64,000 nucleotides of DNA from Delphinapterus leucas (taxonomy: Eukaryota; Chordata; Mammalia; Artiodactyla; Monodontidae): positions 82,988,380 to 83,052,379 of the forward strand of contig NW_022098069.1 in NCBI RefSeq assembly GCF_002288925.2, given 5' to 3'. The translations under genes and the position numbers were made by a program. A model generated the notes under the pieces. It worked only from the letters and a program-made list of their open reading frames with translations, did no database searches and had not been told where the DNA came from. Positions within the stretch are counted from its first letter, which is position 1. Every line of letters begins with the position of its first letter. Shown here one piece after another: positions 26,047 through 36,886 of this stretch.

Positions 26047-26264
26047 TTTTCTGATTGACCTTGGCTGATACTTTCAGTCATTTCTAAATTTACTGAGAAT
26101 TTTCAAAACTATCTCCCAGTTTTTGGTCTATGTTGGTGAATGTTCCATATGCATTTTGAAATAAATGTGTGCTCTGCCACTGTTTGATGTAGTGCTCGCT
26201 CTGCGAATATCAAGTAGGTCAAGTTGGTTGATAAAATTCTTCGAGTCCTCTATATCGTTGCTGA

Positions 26265-26402
26265 TTTTTTTTTTTTTTTTTTNNNNNNNNNNNNNNNNNN
26301 NNNNNNNNNNNNNNNNNNNNNNNNNNNNNNNNNNNNNNNNNNNNNNNNNNNNNNNNNNNNNNNNNNNNNNNNNNNNNNNNNNCTGCGCCACCAGGGAAGC
26401 CC
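26265..26402 (-). mobile_element. SINE interrupted by an assembly gap
   Basis: T-run at 26265-26282 on the left and the reversed SINE head ctgcgccaccagggaagccc at 26383-26402 on the right, with the gap between. By its end it is a short-type SINE, whose missing body should be about 170 bp. Confidence 0.85.
26283..26382. other. Assembly gap (100 N)
   Basis: Exactly 100 N, the usual placeholder for a gap of unknown size. True length is not known. Confidence 0.99.
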
Positions 26403-26510
26403 AGAGCACTTCATATTTATTGTTCCCCAGGAAACTGAAACTCTTCTCTTTTTTTCTGTGTGCTATAATTTGAATAGCTTCTATTGCTGCTTACAAGTTC
26501 AGCAATTATT

Positions 26511-29073
26511 TTAAAAATAGGTCTTTACTGGAGTATAATTGCTTCACCATACCATGTTAGTTTCTGTTGCACAGCAAAGCGAATCAGCCATCTGCATACA
26601 CATATCCCCATATCCCTTCCCTCTAGGTCATGGCAAAGCACAGAGCTGATCTCCCTGTGCTATGCGGCTGCTTCCCAGCAGCCAACTATTTTACATCCAG
26701 TAGTGTATGTATGCTGATGCTACTCTCACTTCGCCCCAGCTTCGCCCTTTCACCTCATGTCATCAAGTCCACTCTCTATGTCTACTTCTTTATTCCTGCC
26801 CTGCAACTAGGTTCATTAGTACCTTTTTTTTTTCTTAGATTCCATATATATGTGTTAGCATACGGTATTTGTTTTTCTCTTTCTGACTTACTTCACTCTG
26901 TATGACGGACTCTAGGTCCATCCACCTCACTACAAATGACTCAATTTCGTTTCGTTTTATGGCTAATATTCCATTGTATATATGTGCCACATCTTCTTTA
27001 TCCATTCATCTGTCGATGGACACTTAGGTTGCTTCCATGTTCTGGCTATTGTAAATAGAGCTGCAATGAACATTGTGGTACATGACTCTTATTATTTTTT
27101 AAAATTTATTTTATTTATTTTTGGCTGCATTGGGTCTTCTTTGCTGCGCATGGGCTTTCTCTAGTTGCGGTGAGCAGGGGCTACTCTTCGTTGCAGTGCG
27201 TGGCCTTCTCATTGGAGTGGCTTCTCTTGTTGCGGAGCATGGGTTCTAGGCATGCAGGCTTCAGTAGTTGTGGCATGCAGGCTCAGTAGTTGTGGCTAAC
27301 GGGCTCTAGAGCACAGGCTCAGTAGTTGTGGCGCATGGGCTTAGCTGCTCTGCGGCATGTGGGATCTTCCCGGACCAGGACTCGAACCCAAGTCCCCTGC
27401 ACTGGCAGACGGATTCTTAACCACTGCGCCACCAGGGAAGTCCCTACATGTCTCTTTGTGAATTATGGTTTTCTCAGGGTATACGCCCAGTAGTGGGATT
27501 GCTGGGTCATATGGTAGTTCTATTTTTAGTTTTTTAAGGAACCTCCTTACCGTTTTCCATAGTGGTTGTATCAATTTACATTCCCACCAACAGTGTAGGA
27601 GGGTTCCCTTTTCACCACATGCTTTCCAGCATTTACTGTTTCTAGCTTTTTTGATAATGGCCATTCTAATCAGAGTGAGGTGATACCTCATTGTAGTTTT
27701 GATTTGCATTTCTAATAATTAGTGATGTTGAGCATCTTTCCATGTGCCTCTTGGCCATCTGTATGTCTTCCTTGGTGAAATGTCTATTTAGGTCTTCCAC
27801 CCATTTTTTAACTGGATTGTTTGTTTCTTTGATATTGAGCTCCATGACCTGTTTGTATATTTTGGAGATTAATCCTTTGTCTGTTGTTTCATTTGCAAAT
27901 ATTTTCCCCCATTCTGAGGGTTGTCTTTTTGTCTTGTTTATGGTTTCTTTTGCTGTGCAAAAGCTTTTAAGTTTAATTAAGTCCCATTTGTTTATTTTTG
28001 TTTTTATTTCTGTTACTCTAGAATCTGGGTCAAAAAAGATCTTGCTGTGGTTTATGTCAAGGAGTGATTTTCCTATGTTTTCCTCTAAAAGTTTTACAGT
28101 GTCTGGTCTTACATTTAAGTCTTTAATCCATTTGGAGTTTATTGTTGTGTATGGTGTTAGGAAGTGTTATTTCATTCTTTTACATGTAGCTGTCTAGTTT
28201 TCCCAGCACCACTTATTGAAGAGGCTGACTTTTCTACATTGTATGTTCTTGCCTCCTTTGTCTTAAATTAGGTGCCCATATGTTCGTGGGTTTATCTCTG
28301 GATATTCTATCCTGTACCACTGACCTATATGTCTGTTTTTGTGTCAGTACCACACTGTCTTGATTACTGTAGCTTTGTGGTATAGTTTGAAGTCAGGGAG
28401 CCTGATTCCCCCAACTCAGTTTTTCCTTCTCAAGATTGCTTTGGCTATTCGGGATGTTTTGTGTTTCCATACAAATTGTAAAATTTTTTGTTCTAATTCT
28501 GTGAGGAATGCCATTAGTAGTTTGATAGGGATTGCACTGAATCTGTAGATTGCTTTGGGTAGTACAGTCATTTCCACAATATTGCTTCTTCCAATCCAAG
28601 AACATGGTATATTTCTCCATTTGTTTATGTCATCTTTGATTTCTTTCATCAGTGTTTTATAGTTTTTGAGTACAAGTCTTTTGCCTCCTTAGGCAGGTTA
28701 TTCCTAGGTATTTTATTCTTTTTGCTGCTATGGTAAATGGGAGTGTTTCCTTAATTTCTCTTTCTGATTTTTCATTGTTGGTGTATAGGAATGCCACAGA
28801 TTTCTGTGCATTATGTATCCTGAAACCTTGCCAAATTCATTGATTAGTTCTAGTAGTTTTCTCTCTCCTGATCTCCCCAGCCTCAGGGGCACTGATCTTG
28901 TCTGGCTTCCACTTCTCCTCTCCCCTCAGCCCCCCTACGTCCTATCAGTTCACTCTGGGGTTCCTCCCGTCTCCTTGGGCATCAGAGTGCCCCAACAGCG
29001 GCTGGCAGGTGCCCTAGTTGCGGGGAGATGATAACTCCACATCTTCCCACACCGCCATCTTGACTCACTCTCC
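26511..29073 (-). mobile_element. Younger L1 (antisense) with large internal deletion
   Basis: From the 3' UTR (ctttactggagtataattgc) through the ORF2 C-terminal half in reverse, up to ctagtagttttct at about 28,862. It then jumps directly to a GC-rich 200-bp block ending ccgccatcttgactcactctccc, the reversed 5' end of an L1 (sense gggag...caagatggcgg). All of ORF1 and most of ORF2 are missing. ORF2 remnants are broken by stops. A long SINE is nested at 27,091-27,444. It sits inside an older antisense L1. Confidence 0.85.
27091..27444 (-). mobile_element. CHR-2-type long SINE nested in L1 (antisense)
   Basis: Full-length type body with head ccaccagggaagtccc at the right. TSD tacatgactctt / tacatgtctctt (27079-27090 and 27445-27456, one mismatch). 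L1 text is continuous across it. Confidence 0.93.
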
Positions 29074-29789
29074 CACCAATCTTCTACAGTGTCCAATTTG
29101 CTGTTAAGCTTCTACATTGATTTTTAAATTTTTCAGATACTGTATTTTTCATCTCCAGAAGTTGCATTTCCTTCATTTACATATCTTCCATTTTTATCAT
29201 ATGTTCACATTTACTTGTCAGCCCTTTTTAAAGGTCCTATTGCTAATTCTGTGATCTCTGTCATCTCTGGTCTGTTAACTGATTTTTCTCCCAGCTATGG
29301 ATCAAATTTTGCTGAAGTTTCACGTATCTAGTAATTTTTTATTGTATATTGGTTATTGTGAACATTATATTGCTGACTGTCTTAATTTTGTGTGTGTGTG
29401 TTTAAGTATTGAGTCTTGTTTTGGCAGGAAATTAAGTTATTGTGGATCAGCTTTACCCTTTCAAGGCTTGTTTTTAAACGTTGTTAGGTTAAACCTACGG
29501 TAGCTTTTAATCTAGGGCTAGGGTAGCCCTATTACTAAAGGCATAAGCCTTCAGTTGTCTCTACTGAATTCCTCAGATGTTCATTGAGGTCTTTACTCCA
29601 GCAACTCCCGGGTAATTGTTCTTTCCTTGGTAGTTGATCTTTGCTTGGCCTTGTGGAGTATTATTCTACACATGCTCAGATTAGCAGTCAGCCAAAGACT
29701 CAAGATTTCTGTAAATCTTCTTGGAGTAAATTCCTTCTTCTCTGGTATCCTGTCAAGCAAATTCCACAAATTGCATCTTTTTGCTAACC
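29074..29789 (-). repeat. Old L1 host sequence (antisense), right part
   Basis: caatcttctacagtgtccaatttgctg continues the host L1 broken at 26,510; later text (agctatggatcaaattttgc; ggcaggaaattaagttattg) resembles a reversed old L1/HAL1 5' region. Confidence 0.5.
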
Positions 29790-29865
29790 ACCGTATCCTT
29801 AGTGACATGTACAGGGCCTGCCTGTTATGTGGTAGGTGCTCAATAAAATATTTTTATGAATACGT
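29790..29865 (+). repeat. L2 3'-end fragment (sense)
   Basis: acagggcctgcctgttatgtgg then gtgctcaataaaatattttt, the L2 terminus. Confidence 0.65.
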
Positions 29866-30117
29866 GGACTTATACATAGTATTCGCTCATATTTAAAATT
29901 CCCTTTGTATCTGAATATATCTCCTTTTAAATTTCTAACATCATCTCTCCTGTTTAAAAAATCTTTGCTATTTTTATTTTGCCATATTTATTTTACTGAT
30001 CATTTCAAACAACCAGCTCTTTCCTTTTTTGATCTGTATTTCTGGATTCTAATTCATTGCCTTATTATTTTACCTGCTTTTCCTTAAAACTTTATGTGTT
30101 TTTCTCATTTAAGGTAA

Positions 30118-30345
30118 GGGGTAGTATAGTGTAGTGGTTCAAAGACTGGGTTTGATTATTGACTTTATCACTTATTAGCTGAATAAACTTCAGAAAGACA
30201 CTTAACCTCTCTGAGCTTTGGTTCTTTATATGTAAAAGAGGGAAAATATTACTTGCTTCATAGGTATATTGTGAAGATTAAATGAGAAAATTTTTTCAGA
30301 ACACAACATTGTCTGACACATTAAGTACTGTATAAGTGATAGGTA
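30118..30345 (+). repeat. MIR SINE (sense), nearly complete
   Basis: gtagtatagtgtagtggttc, cttaacctctctgagctttgg and gtgaagattaaatgag in the right order and spacing. Confidence 0.85.
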
Positions 30346-31428
30346 GACCATTTGGTATATTTTAATTCATTCTATATTGGTTAATATTAAAATATTGATC
30401 TGTGATTTTCCTTTATATACTACTTCAGCTGAATCCTTATGTTTCAATTTTATTGTTCTCATTGTCATTAATTTCTAAGTACTTTGTAAATCAGCAACTG
30501 TGATTTTCTCCTTGAACGAGAATTATATAAGAGATTTTCCTCTTAGCTTCCAAGTACAGTAGATGGATTTTTTCATCCTTTTACTTAAAATTAAAAAAAA
30601 AAAAACTTATGTTTTCATTGCTCTGGTATCAGAGAGTATAACTTAAAATTGAGATTCTTCTGTGATTTATTTTAAAAATAAATTTTTATAAACATGCACA
30701 TTAAAAAAGTACCTTCTCTACCTGCAAGTTAGAAAGTTTAATATTTAAATCTCCTACTTTAGATCCTCTTAAAAATTACTGTCTGTAGCTTGCCTTTGAT
30801 ATGTCAAATACTGGGAATGCTATATAATCAAACATTCTAAAGGTGCGGAGGGAGAAAGAGAATGAGAAAGGAAACAACAGAGGCCACTGCGACTGCACTT
30901 TGCATATATATCAAATATTTGTAAGTCTTGCTTACTCATAATTTGAGTTTATTATCTAGAATGTCACCACCAGAGGCACACTCATCTTTACTGTCCACTA
31001 CAAGAAGGCCTTCCATCCTAGCTCCTAGTCTGCCTCCACACTTGAACACATCTAGAATTTTTGAAGTCTTCTCCCCTGCCCCAATCACTAGCACAGTGCT
31101 ATATACATAATACATAGTTAACTTTCATAAATCCTCAATGACCCTACTTATGAAGATATGACTTGAAGAATTCTGAAACTCAGTAAACTTACCTATAAAA
31201 TGTTGATGGTAATTTTAGGTACTAAAATTAAAGTCCTTGTTATTTATAATGTAGTATCTCTCGTAAGATATTTGGGGTTACCATTAACCAGTGATATGGT
31301 AACCTGGTGGAGGCCAACAAGACCAAAGCTGTTCTTCTCTGGGGAACTGGAGTTCTGTCTTTAATGGAGAGATGATTCCTGCTGTCAAATGGGATGGACA
31401 GGAAACCAGAATTGTCAGAAGAGCCCTT
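30346..31428. other. Unassigned AT-rich sequence
   Basis: No gene seen. A weak L2-like 3' end may lie near 31,060-31,140 (actagcacagtgctatatac). Confidence 0.45.
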
Positions 31429-31436
31429 ATATAGGC

Positions 31437-32022
31437 CAGTGATTCTCAATGAAAGGGGGGAGGGGACATAATTTTACCCCCCCAGGGGCATTTGGCAATG
31501 TTTAGAGATGGTTTGGGTTGTTACAACTAGGGGTGGAGTACTGCTGGCAGGTAGTGGGTAGAAGCCAAGTATGCTACTAAACATCTTACAATGCACAGCA
31601 CAGCTGCCCACAACAAAGAATTACGTGTCTGGCTTACAGAAAAAGACAAATACTATATGATATCACTTATATGTGGAATCTAAAAATTAATACAAATGAA
31701 TGTATATCCAAAACAGAAAGAGACTCACAGATATAGAAAACAAACCTGTGGATACCAAAAGGGAGAGGGAGAAATTAGAGGTATGGATTAACAAACTACT
31801 ATGTATAAAATAGATAAGCAAGAGGGATATACTGTATAGCACAGGAAATTATAGCTATTACCTTGCAATAACCTATAATGGAGTTCAATCTGCAAAAATA
31901 CTGAATCACTATGCTATACACCTGAAACTAACATAATAATGTAAATCAACTATACTTCAATTTAAAAAAAAAAAGAATTATCTGGCTCAAAATGTTAGTA
32001 GTGCCAAGGTTGAGAAACCCTT
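31437..32022 (+). mobile_element. MER5A hAT transposon with intact 8-bp TSD
   Basis: Starts cagtgattctcaa and ends ggttgagaaaccctt. Body phrases: ggggcatttggcaatgttt, catcttacaatgcacagcac, gttagtagtgccaagg. TSD atataggc at 31429-31436 and 32023-32030, identical. Interrupted by an L1 3' fragment. Confidence 0.92.
31633..31973 (+). mobile_element. L1 3'-UTR fragment nested in MER5A (sense)
   Basis: atatgatatcacttatatgtgg to ctatacttcaatttaaaaaa, the end of a cetartiodactyl-type L1, with A-tail. Flanks aagaattacgtgtctggct and aagaattatctggct are a diverged or slipped TSD. Confidence 0.8.
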
Positions 32023-32030
32023 ATATAGGC

Positions 32031-32701
32031 AAGCAAATGAACTCTCCTGTCCTCTGTGCTCAGGCCAGAACTTAAAGAGTGAAGCTGTCTAGGAGCTATT
32101 TCTTGGTAAGACCAGTTAAAAAATGGCCTTTGCCACAGGGAGGTGGTATCTCTGTAGTAAACAAAAGTTGAACGTGAGTAGTTATATTTTGTACATAAGA
32201 TTACCCTTATGTTTTTAATATCCATTCAGTTTCTTCTATTAGGAAAATACTTTTAAATACCCATCTTACCCTAAACTATGTATAATATTCCAGTTGTACT
32301 GCTAAAGGATCCAAATTCAGTCTCTCCTCAGCTTTGAAGTAAAGTATTAAGGAAAGAAGGGTTAACATGCTTATACTTTGAGGCCAAGCGGTAGTGGTAG
32401 CAAGTAGGGAGAAACTCCAAGAACAAAGTGAATTCTCAGAAAACAGGGCTGCATAATCCATCCACTCTTCCCAACAGCAGACTCTCCTTCAAGCATCAAA
32501 CCTGGTGGTTCTGGGGTTATTCAATTAAGAAGAGTGAAATACACTTTAGTCACATATGTAGCCTCTCAAACTGCAGACTGAAAATATAAAACTCTTCATA
32601 ACAATGTCAAGTGTCTACAATGATTTTTCCAACTAAGTGGTGCTGAACTGTGTATAACTGGCAAAGGGTTCAAATTGACAAGGCTTACACAAGAAATTTC
32701 T
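32031..32701. other. Unassigned sequence
   Basis: No gene or nameable repeat. Confidence 0.45.
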
Positions 32702-33010
32702 CACTCATTTATTCATCATTTGCTGAGTAACAATGAGCTCTCAGTCAGTAGTCAAGAGTTGACAATCTAGTTGGAAGGCACAGCACATAACCATGAAACT
32801 TAAACAGCAAAGACAGTCTTCCAAAGCCCAATGAGCAATACCCCAAAAAGCGTATTAGATTTAGAATAAATCAAGAACATTCTGAGCTGAAGTAAGCAGG
32901 AAAAGCTTCACAGAGATGAGACTTTTGAGCTAGGATGTGAAATATGAAAAAGATCGGATAAATAGACAAGAAAAAGAATTTCTAATGCAGTTTAGCACGA
33001 GCTAAACCAA
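32702..33010 (-). repeat. L2 3' end (antisense)
   Basis: ctcatttattcatcatttgctgag, later gcttcacagagatgagacttttgagctagg, fit a reversed L2 3' UTR. Confidence 0.6.
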
Positions 33011-33505
33011 AAAAGCCAGAATACAACAAAGAGAGAGCAAGGGTCTTGGGATGCAGAGACATTGATGCTTTTATTCACCATCCTTAGAAATTACCTGATT
33101 ATCCAGCTTGGAATGCTTCAACTGCTTTTTGTTATTCTATCTTCAGATGCTATCCTTTAAATGGGATAGGTAGAATAGGTCAGAATATATTCCAAGGGCC
33201 TCTAATAGTTTCTGGGATGATTACTCTTCATGGAAATAATGTCACAAGTAAACAATGAGGATTTTCCAGGCCATGTTCGGGTTTTGTAACAGGAAACTGA
33301 ATAAATATAATTGGCAAACACATTCAACCAGGTGTGTAAACTTTTTCCCCCTGGCTAACGTAAGTCGGTATATCAGTAACTGTATAAAGTTTTTCTATTG
33401 CAACGGAAATTATTGTATATTAAAGGCTTTTGCAAATTCCTGGCAACTTGGCAGGCTCAGGTTCTACCACAAATTCTCTCTGACCACATTTTCATTTTAT
33501 CTATT
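33011..33505. other. Unassigned sequence
   Basis: No gene or nameable repeat before the next SINE. Confidence 0.45.
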
Positions 33506-33520
33506 GAAATAAGCACTTTA

Positions 33521-33851
33521 GGGGCTTCCCTGGGGGCACAGTGGTTAAGAATCCGCCTGCCAATGCAGGGGACACGGGTTCGAGCCCTGGTCCGGGAAGA
33601 TCCCACATGCCGTGGAGCAACTAAGCCCGTGCGCCACAGCTACTGAGCCTGCGCTCTAGAGCCCGGGAGCCACAACTACTAAGCCCACGTGCCACAACTA
33701 CTGAAGCCCACGTGCCACAACTACTGAAGCCCGCGTGCCTAGAGCCCGTGCTCTGCAACAGGAGAAGCCATTGCAATGAGAAGCCCGCGCACCGCAACAA
33801 AGACCCAACAACGAAGACTCAATGCAGCCAAAAATAAATAAATAAATTTAA
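33521..33851 (+). mobile_element. CHR-2-type long SINE, with 23-bp internal duplication
   Basis: Head ggggcttccctgggggcacag, ending gcagccaaaaataaataaataaa. A 23-bp unit (33681-33703) is repeated in tandem at 33704-33726. Direct repeat gaaataagca at 33506-33515 and 33852-33861. Confidence 0.93.
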
Positions 33852-33861
33852 GAAATAAGCA

Positions 33862-34256
33862 GTCTATCTCCTTCCCTAGGACTTTCAGTGCTCTACTGTT
33901 GCCCTCATTCTAGTTAAGGCATGCCTGTCCTCCTCTCCACAGTCCCTGAATTTCCAAACGGCATAACTATGTGCTCAAACAGAAAAAACAAAACACCCCC
34001 AAACCCCAGTCGTGGCATTGCAAAACAAAACTTCTCACAAAAAGCGATATGGTTGCACATTTTGGACCTTTTCTATGACTTAATGTATGGTAGGTTTCCT
34101 CAGAAGAGTCTCAGTGATCCAGAGACTCTTCTTTAATGCTGGGTGGTCGCGCCTATTACCATTTTCCTCGTATATATGGATCTAGAGAACTTCTGTGTGC
34201 GCTCAGAAATATTAAATGTCTCCGCTACCGTCACCCAGGCACGAAGGCACAACTAG
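33862..34256. other. Unassigned sequence upstream of the CpG island
   Basis: No gene or nameable repeat. Confidence 0.45.
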
Positions 34257-34271
34257 GGCACAGTGGATTTT

Positions 34272-34486
34272 TTTTTTTTTTTTTTTTTTTTTGCGGTACG
34301 CGGGCCTCTCACTGTTGTGGCCTCTCCCGTTGCGGCGCACAGGCTCCGGACGCGCAGGCCCAGCGGCCATGGCTCACGGGCCCAGCCGCTCTGCGGCATG
34401 TGGGATCTTCCCGGACCGGGGCATGAACCCGCGTGCCCTGCATTGGCAGGCGGACTCTCAACCACTGCGCCACCAGGAAAGCCCAA
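34272..34486 (-). mobile_element. Short SINE at the edge of the RAB33B CpG island
   Basis: T-run then body, head ccaccaggaaagccc. Perfect 15-bp TSD ggcacagtggatttt at 34257-34271 and 34487-34501. It ends 989 bp before the RAB33B ATG. Confidence 0.95.
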
Positions 34487-35323
34487 GGCACAGTGGATTT
34501 TACTCTCACCAGAGAGGCCGTCTAGTACCAGCTCCCGGGTTCAATGCCGCCAAAGGGTCCACCTGCTCTACCTCTTGGGCCGGTGCCCCGCGCCTAACGA
34601 AAGCCTCCGCGCGGAAGCGGCGGGCGGCCTCCAACTCCCGCCCGCTCACTGACAGCCATGCTCCTGCCAAGACTCAAGCTCCGCGTGGCCCGACGCTCGC
34701 TTCTAACGGCTTCCCGCGCCCGGCGGGCCTCCGGCGGAGCCTCGCACCCCCCAGCCCTCCACCTCCCCAGCCCCTGTCACTGTCCCAACGCCCGCGGTCC
34801 CGAGAGCCCGGAGGAGGCAGGGAGAGCAGCCGGCCCCCAGCTGCAAGCCAAGGGAACCCGCCTCCACCTCCAGGTCCGGGGAAGCCCCACCGATACGTCG
34901 GTGAGAGCGCCGAACGCGACGCCCGAAGCTTCCGGAGACCTTACACGTCCTCAGCAGGCACACACCCCCGCCGAAACGGCTCGTCGGCCCTCTCGCGAGA
35001 GAGTGCCTAGTGGCACCTCCTTCCCTTCAGCAGTCTTTCTCTCCCCGCCCCCAGAGTGCTCGCGCGGCTTCCTCCGGGGGGCGGGATCCTTGGACGTGGC
35101 GGGGCCCGGCCAGCCAGGGTGCCGGGCCTGGGGCGCTCTGCTCGGCCTCTCGGCAGCTGACCTTCCGCGCCACCTTCAAGCCCCCGACAGGCCCCGTCCC
35201 TTCCCAGATAGACGGCGCAGGCCTGAGTGACGCTGGGGTGGAGCCGCGGGCCGGGCAGGAGAGTCGGCGAGGCTGGTCTGGGGGGACGCCACACCTGCGC
35301 GGGGCGGGGGTGGGGCGGGAAGG

Positions 35324-35335
35324 TGCGCAGGCGCG
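35324..35335 (+). promoter_or_regulatory. Putative NRF1 binding site
   Basis: tgcgcaggcgcg matches the NRF1 consensus YGCGCABGCGCR at every position. It sits about 140 bp before the RAB33B start codon, next to a GC box at 35301-35309. NRF1 sites of this type are common in TATA-less CpG-island promoters. Confidence 0.6.
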
Positions 35336-35474
35336 CTGGCGGCCCGGAGGGCGGTGGCTCCTGGAACGTTGAGCGACGGAGACCGCGGACTGGGCGAGCT
35401 CGCCGAAGGTGGCGTAATCTCCCAGCCTCTCTGCGTCTCCTTTCCTCCGCCTCGGTTTGGGGCGGGGCAGGAGA

Positions 35475-35723
35475 ATGGCTTCGGAGATGGAGTCGTCGCT
35501 CGAGGCGAGCTTCTCATCCAGCGGTGCGATGTCAGGGGCCTCAGGGTTTCTGCCTCCGGCTCGCTCCCGCATCTTCAAGATCATCGTGATTGGCGACTCC
35601 AATGTGGGCAAGACGTGCCTGACCTACCGCTTCTGCGCCGGCCGCTTCCCCGACCGCACCGAGGCTACTATCGGGGTGGATTTCCGAGAACGAGCGGTGG
35701 AGATTGATGGGGAGCGTATCAAG
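35475..35723 (+). CDS. RAB33B: RAB33B coding exon 1 (residues 1-83)
   Basis: First coding exon of a Rab-family small GTPase that I recognise as RAB33B. The ATG at 35475 has a strong Kozak context (A at -3, G at +4) and begins the known N-terminus [17 protein letters not shown]. Visible motifs are the P-loop GDSNVGKT (residues 40-47, with K46 and T47 binding phosphate and Mg) and switch I TIGVDF (65-70, with T65). The exon ends on a complete codon (K83) followed by the donor gtgagc at 35724, so the intron is phase 0. Known of the family: a Golgi/medial-Golgi GTPase that binds ATG16L1 and acts in retrograde Golgi traffic and autophagosome formation. Recessive changes at K46 and N148 cause Smith-McCort dysplasia in people; both residues are normal here. 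Compared with human from memory, S3 and M19 differ; both lie in the flexible N-terminal tail. Identification is close to certain. Confidence 0.98.
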
Positions 35724-36886
35724 GTGAGCGGATGACAGACTGTCAAGGAGGAAGGTTGTCCCGGGGATGACAAGGGTCCCAACCGCTGCGTGGGTTAATT
35801 GCTGGCCCGGTGCGGGGCGTGCGCTCCATCTTTTCAGACGCTGGTGTGGAGATGGGAGTTGGGGATTGGAAGGATTTGTATATAGCAAACTTCTAAGGCA
35901 GTGCTTCTCCAGCTTTGATGTGCATGAGATTTGCCTGGGGATTTTTTTTTTTTAAGTAAATACAAATTCTAATTCGGTCATGTCTCAGGTGTTGCAGATG
36001 CAGCTAGTCTGTGGACGACACATTGAGTAGCCAGAGTGTAGGGCGTATCCACTGACTCATGGGCTGTGTCTCACATGCTGGGAGTTAGTGAAGTAAAACC
36101 GAAGGAAAAACAGTGAAATTTCTCAAGCATGGGAAGTTCATTTAGGAAATACTATTTGTTAAACATTCATTTTAGCACTGCCCTAGGTACTGTGGAAGTA
36201 ATGCCCCTTTGCCTTTGAGGAAGTACTTAGATCTTCTTTTGCATACAGTTTTGTTACAGTAGTTTTGATATGACACTGAGTTGTTGAGAAGAACCTGTTT
36301 TCCTGCAGAGACATTCTGTAATTTGTACTTGGTTCCTCCTTGGGTTGCCAGAGCACATTCTCAGTGCCACCCGCTTTCAAGTCTTCTTTAAGTCTTGTTG
36401 GTGGTTCCTGAGACTGGAGACACAGTAACAATGGAGAAGGTAGTAAGCCCAAGGCCAAGCCTGGGGTTCTGAGGGGTTGCAATGGGGACGTTGGAGAATA
36501 AGGATCAGTGACAGGGCTGAGGCCTCCTGATGATGTAATCCTTAGACACACTTCTTGAGTCTGAGCCACCACTAACCCCTCAGCTACCTGCTGATACCAT
36601 CCCTTAAAACACGTGGACCCGAGGAACTGCTCTGCCTTCCTTATACTGCATTTATTTTTTCACTTTAAATTAGGATGTTCGTCTTTACCTCAGTCTCCCA
36701 TGGGGAAAAAATAGGCTCACTTCATTCCCATCCTCACATCCTTGAGGCACAAACAATTTATTTTTTAGTTGCCTAACCACTGCCTCACCTTCCCACCCCC
36801 AAAGGGGTTTTACTGCTAATGATAGTAAAGGAGAAATAGGGTTGAAAAGACATCAGTCTTCTGTAGGCCCTTTCGCCTTTTAATCT

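Larger units (their letters stand above)
26047..26510 (-). repeat. Old L1 host sequence (antisense) around the assembly gap
   Basis: ggtctatgttggtgaatgttcc and caagtaggtcaagttggttg are reversed L1 ORF2 text; the same L1 resumes after the younger insertion at 29,074. Confidence 0.6.
34540..35740 (+). promoter_or_regulatory. RAB33B: CpG-island promoter of RAB33B
   Basis: A sharply GC- and CpG-rich block surrounds exon 1 in an otherwise AT-rich window. It has no TATA box. GC boxes of the Sp1 type occur at 35301-35309 and 35459-35468, and a perfect NRF1-type palindrome (tgcgcaggcgcg) at 35324-35335. This fits a broad housekeeping promoter. The transcription start is not visible directly; by position it should lie between about 35,200 and 35,420. 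Long open frames on both strands here are a by-product of high GC and are not called as genes. Confidence 0.85.

Noticed and set aside
33521..33851. Regular short repeats resembling a CRISPR-like array
   Set aside because: The repeated words (gccacaactactg-type) are the internal structure of the long SINE, and the genome is mammalian.
34216..35010. 264-codon open frame, + strand, entering the CpG island
   Set aside because: It starts in SINE sequence and runs on through GC-rich promoter DNA where stops are rare; composition is Pro/Arg/Ser-rich with no domain.
35027..35611. 194-codon open frame on the minus strand opposite RAB33B exon 1
   Set aside because: It is the antisense shadow of the CpG island and exon 1; no homology recognised. 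A real antisense transcript may exist but not as this protein.
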